Assembly (NCBI GenBank): GCA_028673005.1
Contig: CM054116.1
Coordinates: forward strand, 101,162,207-101,226,206
Source of the DNA: Tanypteryx hageni
Lineage: Eukaryota > Arthropoda > Insecta > Odonata > Petaluridae
Length of the DNA stretch: 64,000 nt
Direction of reading: 5' to 3'
Shown: positions 22,345-34,120 of the stretch, piece by piece
How positions within the stretch are numbered: position 1 is the first letter of the stretch
Layout: every line of letters begins with the position of its first letter
Position numbers and translations under genes: made by a program
The notes under the pieces: generated by a model
What the model was told of the DNA's origin: nothing
Database searches by the model: none
Seen by the model: the letters and a program-made list of their open reading frames with translations, nothing else

Positions 22345-22809
22345 CAGAGGTGGATTACCGCGCAGGCGCATGAGGCGCTTACCTGGGAGCCTCGACACTC
22401 ATGGGGGTTTCCAAACAGTCAAAACTCGATTTTTTTTCAATATTTTATTTAGCAAAATATTTTAAAATTTTTGTAATCTACTACTTACGTACGTACGTAA
22501 ATATTGTTCCTATTGTATTTATTAATAGTTAATACCAAATGTAATGTGATTTTTGTTAAATACAGTAAGAATAACATTTTTTATAATTAATTTTTTTGTT
22601 TATTTTTCTATATATGCAAGTTTATATAATAAATATTAAAATTTCTATTTATGCTTATCTATAATTCAATTTATTTAACCCGCTGCATATATTCTTTCCA
22701 TTCGCAAGTTGTAAATAATTTTGTAGATTGCGTACCCCCCCTCACGGACAGTTGGGAGCCTCCTGAACCTTTTGCGCCTGGGGTCTTCAGATACTTTAAT
22801 CCGCCATTC
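22345..22809 (+). mobile_element. hAT MITE with perfect 8 bp target duplication
   Basis: The 465 bp element is flanked by ACCATCTT at 22337-22344 and 22810-22817. The ends are imperfect inverted repeats (CAGAGGTGGATTA against TAATCCGCCATTC), with subterminal CAGGCGCA / TGCGCCTG and GGGAGCCT / GGAGCC segments. An 8 bp duplication with CAG-start ends and no coding capacity is the signature of a non-autonomous hAT element. Confidence 0.85.
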
Positions 22810-22817
22810 ACCATCTT

Positions 22818-25800
22818 CCAAACAAAGTAGTTTCTTGCGACTTATGGGTTTTATTATTGCTTAATAAACGTTCGAACGAAATTGACAAACTATTAAACCT
22901 AATAACCATAAAATGTTTGAAAATACCAGGTGATAGTTGATTCGAAAATCACAGCTGATGATGGCTGCTTTGTAACCGAAATTCGTGAGCTCGACAATTC
23001 TTCCCTGAATATCCAAGAGAAATAAACTTAGTTTAATAAAAATATGCATGAAGATTGTTTTATCTGCCTTATACTCCCCATGCAATAGAAAGGATTGTAT
23101 TATTATATTTAATTTGAACAAAAAGGTAACTGGTTCCCAATGACTGCATTGCGTAACCACCGAGGGAATATATAAAATTTAAAACAAAATTACTTATTGT
23201 GTCAAAGTAATGGGATAAAGACGTCAAAAATAATTGAGCTCATTTGAAAAATGAATTGCTCGGCACTGCGTAATTTTCACAGAATGGATCCCTCAATTTA
23301 TACAATATATCTATTTTCCGAATACATTGTAATCAACTACGTTTGAATTTGACTTGATTCCATCCGGTACATTGTTTACACACGAATAGTTATGATGTAA
23401 ATTATTTGCCAAGGAACAATTGTAATAAAGAAAAGATCTGCAATTTTTGCAAATAACCAGCGAAGTACGTTAATGTAAATACCCTTGTTAACAAAACTTG
23501 CTTACGAGCCTCTACAAATCTCTCTATACATTTATTAGAAGCCCTCAAACTCTTATAATCCAAACTGTTCCGTCTTCCTGCAAGATCCGACCATATTAAT
23601 TTATTAATGATTCAGTTTGCATGGATAAACAATGTGAAACGACCTAGTTATTTCGTGATAGCATGATAAAAAGAAACCGTGGTATAAAAAGACTGGTTAC
23701 GGGATAATTCCAAATAGTGCAGCATTACGTCTTATGAAAGTATTGTCTACTATAAATGTTGGTAATGTTTTAAGGGGCTCAAATTTTCCAAAACATGCTT
23801 TATTGGAATTTAAGTCCTTAAAATAGAATGTTGCATTTACATTAAAATTATACCATAATCACACTAAATAATATTAAATGTAATACTGTATAATGATCAT
23901 AATATTTAATATATATACAGGTTTAAATATCTTAAAAGTTCATGAGCAAAAATGGAAATCATCTCTGATTGTGAGTTCCACTACGCAATCCACAATCTCC
24001 TCTCCTTCGCCATTTTAAGATATTTTCATTCTCTACGTTAACACACATTCTCCTAAACATGCCGGCTGCTGAATAACACTTAAAACTGGCATCACGGTTT
24101 TTGTACGAAATATCTCGCGGATGGGGTGCGAGACGAGAAGACCTGTAACTTACAATAAAATCCTAATATGCACAGTTAGTTTGACACGCGACGCAAACAC
24201 GCGTCATTTGAGGCTTGGAACTGCGTGGGATGACTGACATTCGTGTACGTTGCACGTTAAAAGTGTTGAATTTGATTTATCGAGTTTCACCTTATGGGGG
24301 TCAACCAGAACGTCACCTAAGCTTCGGCAAGGGCATGTCCACAGCGTCTCGACGCCTTTGAGTTTTCCGAAATTGAACTATAATTGAGGATTTACTGTAC
24401 TTAATCGAGAAATTTCATGTTTTTCGAGAGAAAATATTTTTCCAAGAATCTTTCACGGTCAAAAATAAAAAAGTGCACTCTCTGTATGAGTAGGCATGCG
24501 GTCGTGGAATCTTTTAGAAGCCGGCTTATATTCGAGTCTGACGCCGAAGAGGATGTCTTATTTTTGCGGCAGCGCAGCGTGCCGAAAACAGAAATTGTTG
24601 AAGGGTCTAAACATCCGTTTGCTAGCCTTTTACGTTTCCTATCCATTTCACCGAAAAAAGGGATCCATTTTATGGGGTTTCGAGCTTCGCGTATTTAATG
24701 CGACTTTTTAAAATGGATGTATTCGCGGAATATGTTTTCGTGGTTATTCAACAAAATACGTTTCCTTTATTTCGTTCGAAGAATTCTCCGAATAAAGAAG
24801 GTTTTCTTACATTTGCCTGTTCCTTAGAATGTCTCCGGATCGTTCCGATTCATCTTAAAGGCGTTTACTTATTCGGTCGTTGAGACTTCGCTTCGTGTTT
24901 ATTTGCTCTGGAGCCTAGCAACCATCAGACAGCTCTTTTCATGGAGTTCTAAAAGTTTCAATACTACGTCTCGGATTGGCAAGCAGATCCTTTTTCTGTA
25001 GAGGGAAAACCCGAAAACAACCAAAAGTGAATGATAGAATTGTCATCTCTTTTTTGCTAACCTATCCTCTCCCGTGGAAGAATTCTAAGTTTACGAACGC
25101 GACAAAGACATTTTGTTTTTCGAGAGAATACATAAATTTTTTGAGTAAATTTTAGCCAAGAGTTTTCTTTACAAAATAAAAAGTACGAAATGTAAAGCGA
25201 CGTTTTTCCGTCGCAAAAACGAACAAAAAAGGCTCCGAATTTATTACCGCATTTAAAACTCACAAAACAAAAACGCTTATTCTAGCATAAGTCTCGAGTG
25301 AAATGTTAAATATAACGAAGCGATATTTTCGAAAAAAATAAATAACGTCAACCGCAACTTCCGACACCAAAAGCTTTCATTTTTTTTGGCTCGTTTACAT
25401 TTAACTTTAATTGCTATCCTCCGAAACAAAACACCCACCGAGGTAAATTTTCACGGCCTTTCCAGAGCATCATGAAGGTAATTTACCGAGTAAATCTCAA
25501 TTTATTTTCCCCCAACGCCGTAGCTTTTTTATGTACTACAAATTAGTAATTTTTGGGGAGAAAGAATGTATATTTTTGCACTAGGGTAAAAAAAAGAAAA
25601 ACGCCGAGTTCCGCGAGAGTGGAAGAGAAAGAGAGAGGGGAAAATGCAAAAAAATAACACGCGCACTAAAGAGAGTGAATGAAGCCAGGGAAGAATGGGA
25701 ATAACTCGGGGATAAAAACAAACTTTTTCCAAAAAAAGATACCTTCCACCATTTCCACCTTTTCCCGTCTCCACCACCCGCACAAAAGTATTCCAACAAA

Positions 25801-25900
25801 CCCGCTAACGCACACACACGGCATTCATTTGGCGTAGTGGGAAGGTGAAGGATAAGAACAACAACAACAACACAGCAATCGACTTAAATGAAGACGTCGT
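22818..25900. other. unassigned DNA with hammerhead-like remnant
   Basis: At 22955-22981 CTGATGA, then a short GG...CC stem, then GAAA resembles a hammerhead or Penelope-element core, but the outer stems are poor. The remainder, including a CpG-bearing stretch at 24.1-25.5 kb, shows no recognisable gene or repeat. Confidence 0.4.
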
Positions 25901-26900
25901 CAGAAAAGCCTATCCTTCAAACTCCTTGCTATCTTTCTCTCTCTCCCCTTTCTCTTATCTTCTCCTATCAACTCCACGTCTCTCTCTTCCTCCTCTTCCA
26001 CACGCCTCTTTCAACTCCTATTCTCCCGCCATCGCCCTCTCTCCTCCCTCCACTCACTCTCCTTTCTCTCTTCCGTAGACCAACCCCAGACTCATCACGG
26101 ATGCAACCCCGCCTCACTCAATAATTCACCCGGGGCTCAACCTTCAACCATGTCCTCTCTTCTTCATCCGCTCCCCCTCCCTCTCCCCTCCTCCCTCTCC
26201 CCTCCTCCCTCTCCCCTCCTCCCTCTCCCCTCCTCCCTCTCCCCTCCTCCCTCTCCCCTCCTCCCTCTCCCCTCCTCCCTCTCCCCTCCTTCCTCTCCCC
26301 TCCTCCCTCTCCCCTTCTCCCTCTCCCCTCCTCCACCCTCGCTTCACCTCTCGCACCCTTTCTGCACCCATTCTTCTCTTCATTTTCTCTCTCTCTCTCT
26401 TTCTATTTTAATACTTTTTCTCTCCTTTCCTTTCCTTCCGCATCCCCCTAAAACATCTCTATCTTATTTTTCTTTTAAGGAACTTTTTCTTCCATTTTCT
26501 CACGACTATTTAAAAAAATACCACCTCAACCCTTTTCCCACTTCTTTTTCAGCCCATTCCTCTTTTTATTCCTTCCTTTCGGTTTCTTCGCATGTATATC
26601 ACCTTTCGCATTACATCTTCACCCTACATTTCTTATTTGTTTTATCTCCTATCCTTTCTCATGCCTCCCTCGCTGTTGCGTATCCCAACTCGTATCCAAT
26701 TTCGAATTTTTTCGATATTTTCATTTTTCTCGTGTGCCCCCGGAGCGAGCATCTACTACGATCTTCCTTTCGCGTCGCATTCAACTCTCCCCATTCTTCT
26801 TCCTTTCCCTCTCAAATTTCCTTTTTTATTTTTTCCTTTCTCAATTTAGGCCCACCAAAGACCATCGACCGTACCTTTATTTTTAATCTCTCTCTCTCTC
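25901..26900 (+). repeat. polypyrimidine tract with 14 bp minisatellite
   Basis: About 1 kb of CT-rich sequence. At 26164-26334 the unit CTCCCCTCCTCCCT is repeated about 12 times with few changes. Because 14 is not a multiple of 3, all three minus-strand frames read the same 14-residue Gly/Glu/Arg peptide repeat, which explains the long artefact ORFs there. Confidence 0.92.
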
Positions 26901-27241
26901 CTTCAATTTTTAATTATCCATTGCGGTACTCTTTTTTTGTTTCTCTAGGCATTTTGTTTTTTTGGTTTTAAAACATTGTCACGCGTATCGAAATTAGATG
27001 TCACGTCCAGCGAGGCTTCTTCTTTTCATTTTTCCTCCCGCGTTTTTTTCTTCCCTAGCCTCTCTCTTGCCCACTTTCTCGTCTTACAAATAAAGGATCT
27101 CAGTCGAAATTATAAAGCGCCCATCCGAGCATCTCATTTGCATCTACGCAAAACTCTTTGCATCTTAATTTTTGTTAGCTTATTATCGCAGAAATACTGT
27201 TTAACCTTGTCGAAAGTCGACCTTTCGCAGTTAACAATACC
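26901..27241. other. unassigned DNA
   Basis: Nothing is recognised in this stretch. Confidence 0.5.
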
Positions 27242-27575
27242 TAAAGATATATGACATGATAGCGTTACAATATCTATACATTCCGAGGGGACATAAGTAA
27301 ACTTCGCATATCCGAGTATTTTGCATTAAGAGATTTGACAATATGCAGTTTTACCTTAATTTTAAAATATTTCAATTTTCCCCGCTGCCTTCTCGCTTGG
27401 TTAATAATAAAGAGATATGACATAATAACGATGTAATATCTATATTTCCCAATGGACTTAATTATACTACGCATATGCGAGTATTCTGCATTAGCAGACT
27501 TTTACCCAAAGTAGTATTACTTAAGTTAAATATTTTCGATTTTGTTGTTTTTTTTCCTCCTGCCGCCTTCTTCGG
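27242..27575 (+). repeat. diverged tandem duplication, ~165 bp unit
   Basis: Two collinear units share GATATGACAT(G/A)ATA, AATATCTATA, GCATAT(C/G)CGAGTATT and a C/T-rich end. CGAGTATT lies at 27313 and 27478. The function is unknown. Confidence 0.7.
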
Positions 27576-27589
27576 CGCAGCGCAATTTC

Positions 27590-28520
27590 GAGGCGTGCCT
27601 TCGCCATTCTTCTCGACTTCCCTCGATTCCTCCGCTTCTCCTTTCGACATTCCTCTCCCCCCTCGCCTTTTTTTCCTCTTTCTTTCTCCACCTCCTCCTC
27701 CCCATCTCCTCCTCTCGGCCTTTCTATTGCCTTCCGCAGATTCCCTCTCTCTCTCTCTCCACCCTATCTCTCTTTTCTTCTCCTCACTGGTTTTGGGTCG
27801 GGTGTAAGAAAACGCCGCGGTTCGACAAACTGAAACGTCAATCGCGAAGAGTGATCTTATTTATTCCCAAACCAGATCCTCTCTTTCCTCCGCCACCCCC
27901 ACTCTCCCTCCCTTCCTCCCGACCCTTGACTTTCCTACCTCTCTCCTCCTCTCTCTCTCTCCCACCTCTCGATCCGTTCTCCATGCCATCTCACTCACGC
28001 TCCACCGACGTTCTCCTCTGTCAGTTTATCTTTCTTTCCCACTCCTCTCTCTCTCTATAGCCCTCTCTCCATTTCATTTCTTTTCTCCCTTCCTCCGGCT
28101 CATCTTCCTCGCTCTCTCTTTCTTTCACTATTCGGTACGCTCATTTCAATCTTTCTCTCTGAGTCGCCCCTCTTTCCTCCCTCTTGTTTCCTTGTTTTTA
28201 TTTCGTTCTCTCCTCTCTAGGTTCTCCATCCTTCCTTTCTTCGCAATAGAAAGGATATTCTCTTTTCCGTTTCCTTTTTAATCCACATGCTTCCTCCCTC
28301 GTTCTTCTTATCGCCCGTCGTGCAGCGACACGCCCTTGCTTCCGCAAAAAAGTAAGATTTCTCTCTCTTTTGTCTCTCGCTCCACTCCCAATGAAACTCC
28401 TATCAATCCAGATCCGTAATAACGCGTCATTTTTTTTACTCCGGTTCCTTCTCCTCCTCTTCCTCGCCGCTCCCCTCCTCCCCCCAACGCAGCCGCCTCG
28501 TCACGCCTTTAACCCCGAAA
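27590..28520 (+). repeat. polypyrimidine tract
   Basis: CT-rich low-complexity DNA; frames through it are Ser/Pro/Leu-rich and not credible as proteins. Confidence 0.85.
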
Positions 28521-29098
28521 CCCATCATTTCCCCCTTATTACTACGGTCTCTAGGAACGCGGTGATAAATTTGAACTTGGAATTTAAATCGATTTTTGTT
28601 CCCTGAAATTCCGCGCTACGCATTCTCGTGGTGAACACTCCAAGATTTTTAAGAGGTCATCGTGGAGTTAATTTCGAGTTCAAGTCATCCGTAGATTTTT
28701 CTATCTTTCGCGTTGTATATCATCTCCACTTCTACCCTTTTTTGCTGCAATAAGAAACAGTATTTTCTAATTATGGAGATATTTTCTGAATGAATTAACT
28801 AAAATTACGTTCAATCTTCAGGTTATCTCTAGTTACTGTAACCGAACGTTAATTACTTCATAAATTACTCATAAACGGTACTTTATGTAATTTTGCAATG
28901 GGCGAATATAAACGATCAGCGAGGCAATCACATGCTATCATTTCAATCCGCGAACCTGACATAGGAAGACGGGCTTATGAACCCTCTAACAAGGCCGACA
29001 AATATTTTCTTCATTTAATGTTCCGTAAATCCGATTTTTATTTTCTATCTCAGCGATTCCCGAGGCTCCAGGGCATACTGAGACGCCGCAGCTGATAG
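28521..29098. other. unassigned DNA
   Basis: Nothing is recognised in this stretch. Confidence 0.5.
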
Positions 29099-29280
29099 TT
29101 AGGAGTGCCGCGAAAAACGTACTTAAATAACTAATTCTACGAATTTTGACTGTTAACAGGCAATTAGGGCAAAGTTATTCCCCTAATAAATTGATACTGA
29201 TGCAGTATCATCAAGTAAAACGTTGAGTACCCTCATGTAAAAATACACAAAATTGCTTCAAGAAATTCTTTTTACCTTTC
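29099..29280. mobile_element. hAT MITE remnant, relative of 50.7 kb copy
   Basis: It is collinear with 50757-50935: AGTGCCGCGAAAAAC, GG(C/T)AATTAG, TTCCCC(T/A)AA(T/A), AAATTGAT, GTAAAAATA and TTGCTTCAAG words in order. The terminal repeats are eroded here. Confidence 0.55.
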
Positions 29281-32161
29281 AAAGGTCTCATTAAATATTT
29301 TTTCCCTTTTTATTTTCTGATTATAACATTTTACATTTATAATATATTTCTTCACCAGATGCCTCCATAATTTCTTACCGGTTCCTCCGCTCGATAATCC
29401 AGTATCTCAGGCATTCAAATATATTTCTCTCCTCTTATTCTTCCACCTCTTCTCTCATTTACCGAATCACATCTTTCCTTCTATTCCTCTCTCACTTTTC
29501 ATTCTATTTACTCTTTCCTGATTCCTCTCTTTTTTACTTTCTCATATACGTAGTATATTGAGAAAGTATTGTGATCGTGAAGAATTCGACTTAGATATTT
29601 TGAAGAAAATACACGTTTTAGGTGTCCCCGAGTCCATAAGAGTGGTTTTCGCCATGCCGTCTGTCTGTTGGTCTGTTCGCTGTTCTAGAGCACAAACGTG
29701 TACATGAAATCGAATGATATTTCGTATTTGTGCAATATATCATCTTTTGCAGACTCTTTTTCATAAAAATGAATTGCTAAAGAATTAAGGCTAGTTTATT
29801 CTTGGCAATTTTTAGAAAACTGTTATTTACTAAAAAATGGCTTCAGAGAATTTGATTAAAATCAATACAATTGTAGAGCCTGATGCCACAAATAATACTA
29901 CGTAAGCCATATATCTCTTGAAATCACTATATAGCGACCAGTGACATTGCAATGTACGCTAAGTCAGTGGTTCTCAACCGGTGTGCCGCGAGACTTTGAA
30001 GAGAAAATTTCAAATCTGCGAGTCTTCCACAGATTATATATGTACACAGTTTAAGACACAGTATTAAGGCTAGTTGAGTCAAGTCCGAAAGTATCACTGC
30101 TTTGCAAGGCGCATAAACAGTAAGCCTGGCAACAACGTTGTCAGCATTGTCATAGTAACCGAATGCCTTGTGCATGAGTCATAGACTGATTGGGTCTCGT
30201 TGCTGTCAAAGTCTCAACGATGACGTATCAGGCTCCGCCTGTGGTGACCTTTCTGGCTGTCTGCGACTCTGGCGCATTCCTTAATCAAATCAGTAATAGC
30301 CTAGCTTCGTGACTGGCTGATACTACAATTTGGTGACTGTAAATGTGTGTTTCATGAGTTTATTCTGTATAAAATAACTTTTATTAATTGTTTTGTGTAA
30401 TACCGTTGGTAGAAATCTGTGTGTTATTTGTGGTTTCGTCCAATTATCATTGCTAAAAATGATAAAAGTTGCGCCCCTAAAAATGATAAATTTGCGCCCC
30501 TAAAAATGGACAGATTTATTACAAGAAAACGTAAGGGTGACAAATATGAAGAACATATTAAGGAAAAAACCCAGTATGTTCGAGACCAAGCCAAATAAGA
30601 TTTCTAAGGTTTCTCGCAAGTCTATGGACAGTTATTTGAGTCTGAGCTTTTCTTGGTGTGGAGATAAATATTGTCCTGTTCCAATGTGTGTTTTGTGTGG
30701 TGAGAAAATATAATAAAAAACCATGGGTCCCAGAAAATTGAAGCGACAATTCACCACGCCTTGAAGGAAAAGATTTGAACTGTATCAAAAGGTTGATGGA
30801 ACTGCATTCTAAACAAGAGAGTTACTTCGAAAAAAACATAAAGTGTCTGATAGAGTTCAAGTCGCTTCTTATTAGTTAACAGAAATCATAGCTCAAAAAA
30901 TGAATCCCCTAGCTGAGTCAGTTATTTTGCCTGCGTGCCGTGGGATAGTTAGGACAATGCTCGATGATGAAGCTGAAAAAGAAATTTAAAAAATTCCGCT
31001 TTCTAAAGATACAATTCGAAGAAGGTTAAAATATATGTCATCTAACATAGAGGAAAATGTTTCTAATAAGCTTAAAATGTCAGACAATGCTTTGCAGGTT
31101 GACGAGTCAACCGATATTAGCGGCAAAGCACAACTATTAAAATTTGTTTGCTTCATTTATGAAAGTGAAATAATTAGTCAATGTTTGTGCTGTAGTGAAC
31201 TCCCAGAACACACAAAGAGGTCAAGATTTATTCGATACTTTGACTTCCTAATTAGAAAGTTTGGAAATTTCATGGAAGTCATTTGCAGGAATTTGTATCG
31301 ACGGTGTTCCATCCATGTTGGGATCTGTCAAAGGCTTCGTCTCACTTGTAAAACAAAAGAACTACAGATTGTTTTTTGTACAGGGATGCCCTTGTTAGAA
31401 AGACATTAGGAGTTGACTTAAAGTCCGTATTAAACCAAGTTGTCGCAATAGTTAATTTTGTGAAATCAAGACCTCTAAAGACCCTCCTCTTCAAACAGCT
31501 TTGTAATACTATGGATGTGGAGTACGAATATTACACACAGAAATAAGATGGATCTCAAGGGGAAGAGTGTTGGCTAGTGTATAAAGAAGAGATGTTACTA
31601 TTTTTTAAACGCAGGGAAACAGTGATTTTTGTGAATATTTTAGCTGTGAAATTTGATGCGCCAAATTAGCATATATGGCAGAAATATTTAAGTATCTGAA
31701 TAGTGTGAACATCAGCATGCAATGATGGAATGAAAACATCCTGACTTCTACGGATAAGCTACTGGCATTGCAGAGAAAAATAGTCATCTGGAAAAAGAGC
31801 GCTGGAGAAAGTAATCTTGAAATGTTTTCGCTGATTTCAAAAACCCATATGAAAGAAATTGTTGCTCTTGTGGTTGAACATTTAGCAACTCTGGAGCACA
31901 ATATCGAGCGTTGCTTTCCTTCCTTGACTACAGAGAAATACGACTGGGTAAGGAACCCATTCACAACTGACTTATTGAATTTTTACTCTCTCCGAAGAAT
32001 AAGAGTTAGCTTCTCTTTCAACTGATCGAAATCTGAAAATCAAGTACGTAGAATTGTCTCTGGATAATTTCTGGATTTCTGTTAGAGAAGAATAGTCAGA
32101 AATTTCGAAAAAAGCTTTGGCTGTTTTGATGCCGTTTTCTACTCGACACGTACAAACATTA

Positions 32162-33509
32162 TGCCCGAGTGCACCAACCACGGCTAGGAGTTAACCGCGA
32201 TTAAGCCCGTTTTGGTGTTCACCAATCCCGGTTAGGGCTTAACGAACGTTTAACCGCGATTAAGAATTAACCGGCCAAATCGAGCGGTTAAGTTCCTTAA
32301 CTGGCGTCAGTGTTCCGATGGGATAATTTTGAAGACAAGCTCGTTGATCTAGATTTTTTAGGTCGAAGAGTAAACCGCGATGAAATATTCATGGAAAGTG
32401 GCGATCTCTTTGAAGAGTTGACGGATAGGAAATTCCACGAAAGGTTTAGATTAAAAAAAGCGACCGTACTTTCTCTGTTGGAAAGGATTTTTCATCACTT
32501 GGAGTATCCAACACAGAAAAATAAGCCTCTTTCGCCGATGAATAGATTTTTGACTGCGCTATGATTTTACGCCACAGGAGCTTTCCACATATTAATTTGA
32601 GATTCGGCCGGAATTAACCGTTCAACTGCTTTGCGTGCCATCTACGAGATATCAGTTGCATTTAGCATTTATTTGTGACACCTTCATAACCATAAAAACT
32701 TATTCATTTTAGTCATGTCCGGTTGCAGAGAAGGAACTCGGTTTACCTTAAATGCTCACTAAACTGACGCAGAGACTATTTTCAGTGGTACTTTTGACAT
32801 ATTAAAATATATGTAACTCGGAAAATATTTAATTGATGACTAAAATTTTCTGCATGGTCAAAAACCACTGAGCAATACTTTCTGTTAAATATCATCAAAA
32901 TCTGAGATGGTGGGTTGGATGAATTGGTATGGAATGACACTCAACCAACTTTGAATACCGTATGTTTAATTAAGTTACTAGTAGGTTTAACAGATACTTT
33001 GTGGAGAAATGGCAACGGATATACAATACGACTATACATTCATTTAATTACCTAGAATTGAATCGAATTCCATGCTTATTTGCACCCACGTCACATCATT
33101 CCCCTTCAATGTGTTCCCATCTGCTTTTTTGTTTTCTATCACCTCTTTCTATTTTGTGACTAAATCCACGATTAAGTCGACCTCATATGTGGAAATATTT
33201 GGTGTCCTCTGCCTCTTCTTTTCGTCTATATTCATCTTTATTAAAATATATTATTTACCCGCCTCTAATTGTACCTAGACAAATAAATCACGATATTCAA
33301 CGTGCGTGTTTTCGTTACCACTTTGTTTCGAATTAAACATGTGGCAACGGCGCTGAGCGTAGCAATCAACGAGAAAACTGGCCGTCAGCAAAACTCGATT
33401 ACAAAACCGTTGTTTAATGTTGGTGCACTCCAAGTTTGATTTAACCGCCGGTTAATTTTAACCACGATCAGCTAACGGTTGATTTAACCGGGATTGGTGC
33501 ACTCGGGCA
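32162..33509 (+). mobile_element. PIF/Harbinger-like element nested in hAT transposase
   Basis: The 1348 bp element has perfect 16 bp terminal inverted repeats, TGCCCGAGTGCACCAA and its complement at 33494-33509. These continue imperfectly as CCGGTTAA/TTAACCG-type subterminal repeats. Flanks are TTA (32159-32161) and TGA (33510-33512), consistent with a mutated 3 bp TWA duplication. It interrupts the transposase reading near its C-terminus, so it inserted after the hAT element. Confidence 0.85.
32310..32679 (+). pseudogene. Harbinger (HARBI1-like) transposase N-terminus, truncated
   Basis: The first frame (84 residues) has EELTDRKFHERFRLKKATVL and LSPMNRFLTAL. After an in-frame TGA the same frame continues FYATGAFHILI and DSAGINRSTALRAIYE, which matches the conserved L-R-F-Y-A-T-G and G-I-xx-ST-xx-R blocks of Harbinger nucleases. 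The TGA replaces the usual Arg, as a CGA to TGA change would do. No DDE catalytic segment follows, so this is a deleted, non-autonomous copy. Confidence 0.75.
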
Positions 33510-34120
33510 TGAATGCAGAAAAAGTGAACGGCTTAACTGTGCTAAAGATGAAATGAGAGTCTGCTTATCACGGATACGTCCTAATATCAGTGAAATCATT
33601 AGAAATCGCCAAGCTCAAGTGACACATTAGGTAAGATTTTAAAATAGATTTTTTTAACAAACCATCATTTGTTGTTTTACGATACCATAAATTAATTTGG
33701 TCGATAACATATACGACATAATATAAAAATATATGTACTTTTATGATAAATCCTAGTTCTTTATTCTAATCTAATTACAGTGTGCCGCGAGCACCAAAAG
33801 GTTGAGAACCACTGCGCTAAGCTACCTTACCCAAGCCCTATAACGTCACGCCTCCGCCGCGATCCACTAAAAATCTTATTACAGCCTAAACGGATAAACT
33901 GAATCTAATGATATCTCACATTTGTGGATAATATCATTCATAATAGACACTCTGAAGAGATAAACGATATTGCGCAACAATTAAGGGTACTTTATTCTCA
34001 GATATTTTGAAACAAAATTCGATTAACTCAGAAATGGCTCTAAGGATTTTGATTAAAATCCATCTAATCGTACAGCCTGATGTCACAAATAATACTTACT
34101 AAGCCATATGTCCCAAACAA

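Larger units (their letters stand above)
30506..33630 (+). pseudogene. hAT transposase with BED zinc finger, broken
   Basis: It begins at ATGGACAGATTTATTACAAG and ends at TAG 33628-33630. Pieces in shifting frames give, in order: a BED-finger region (SFSWCGDKYCPVPMCVLCGE, then KNHGSQKIEATIHH); EIIAQKMNPLAESVILPACR; the conserved block LQVDESTDISGKAQLLKFVC at about 31100, which holds the first catalytic Asp of hAT enzymes; ICIDGVPSMLGSVKGFVSLV near 31295; HTEIRWISRGRVLA near 31530; then the C-terminal helical dimerisation region to 32160. After the Harbinger insertion the last segment resumes (MRVCLSRIRPNISEIIRNRQ). Many stops and frame changes make it inactive. It is closest in style to ZBED5/SCAND3-type transposases. 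Confidence 0.85.
29965..33814 (+). mobile_element. hAT transposon (ZBED/SCAND3-like), decayed
   Basis: The 3850 bp element has ends CAGTGGTTCTCAACCGGTGT and its inverted match at 33785-33814 (GGTTGAGAACCACTG). It is flanked by CGCTAAGT (29957-29964) and CGCTAAGC (33815-33822), an 8 bp target duplication with one change. The terminal motif and 8 bp duplication define hAT. The coding region carries several stops and frameshifts and is interrupted by a Harbinger element. Confidence 0.92.
29530..34120 (+). mobile_element. terminal-hairpin repeat, copy H5, split by a hAT element
   Basis: The left end is the hairpin at 29535-29568 (TACTTTCTC/GAGAAAGTA, inner TATAC-GTA-GTATA), then GTCTGTCTGTTGGTCTG. 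Internal units repeat before and after the hAT insertion: GATTTGATTAAAATC-like text and CAAATAATACT(A/T) at about 29852-29903 and again at about 34047-34100, each followed by AAGCCATAT. The element is split at 29964/33815 by the hAT element. Confidence 0.6.

Noticed and set aside
22955..22981. Fourth hammerhead ribozyme
   Set aside because: Only the two core boxes and a weak GG/CC stem match; no Penelope coding sequence is nearby.
22861..23160. 99-codon minus-strand ORF
   Set aside because: No recognisable motif, and it overlaps a decayed repeat motif; chance frame in AT-rich DNA.
26118..26383. Minus-strand Gly/Glu/Arg repeat proteins
   Set aside because: They are produced by a 14 bp minisatellite that reads the same peptide in all frames.
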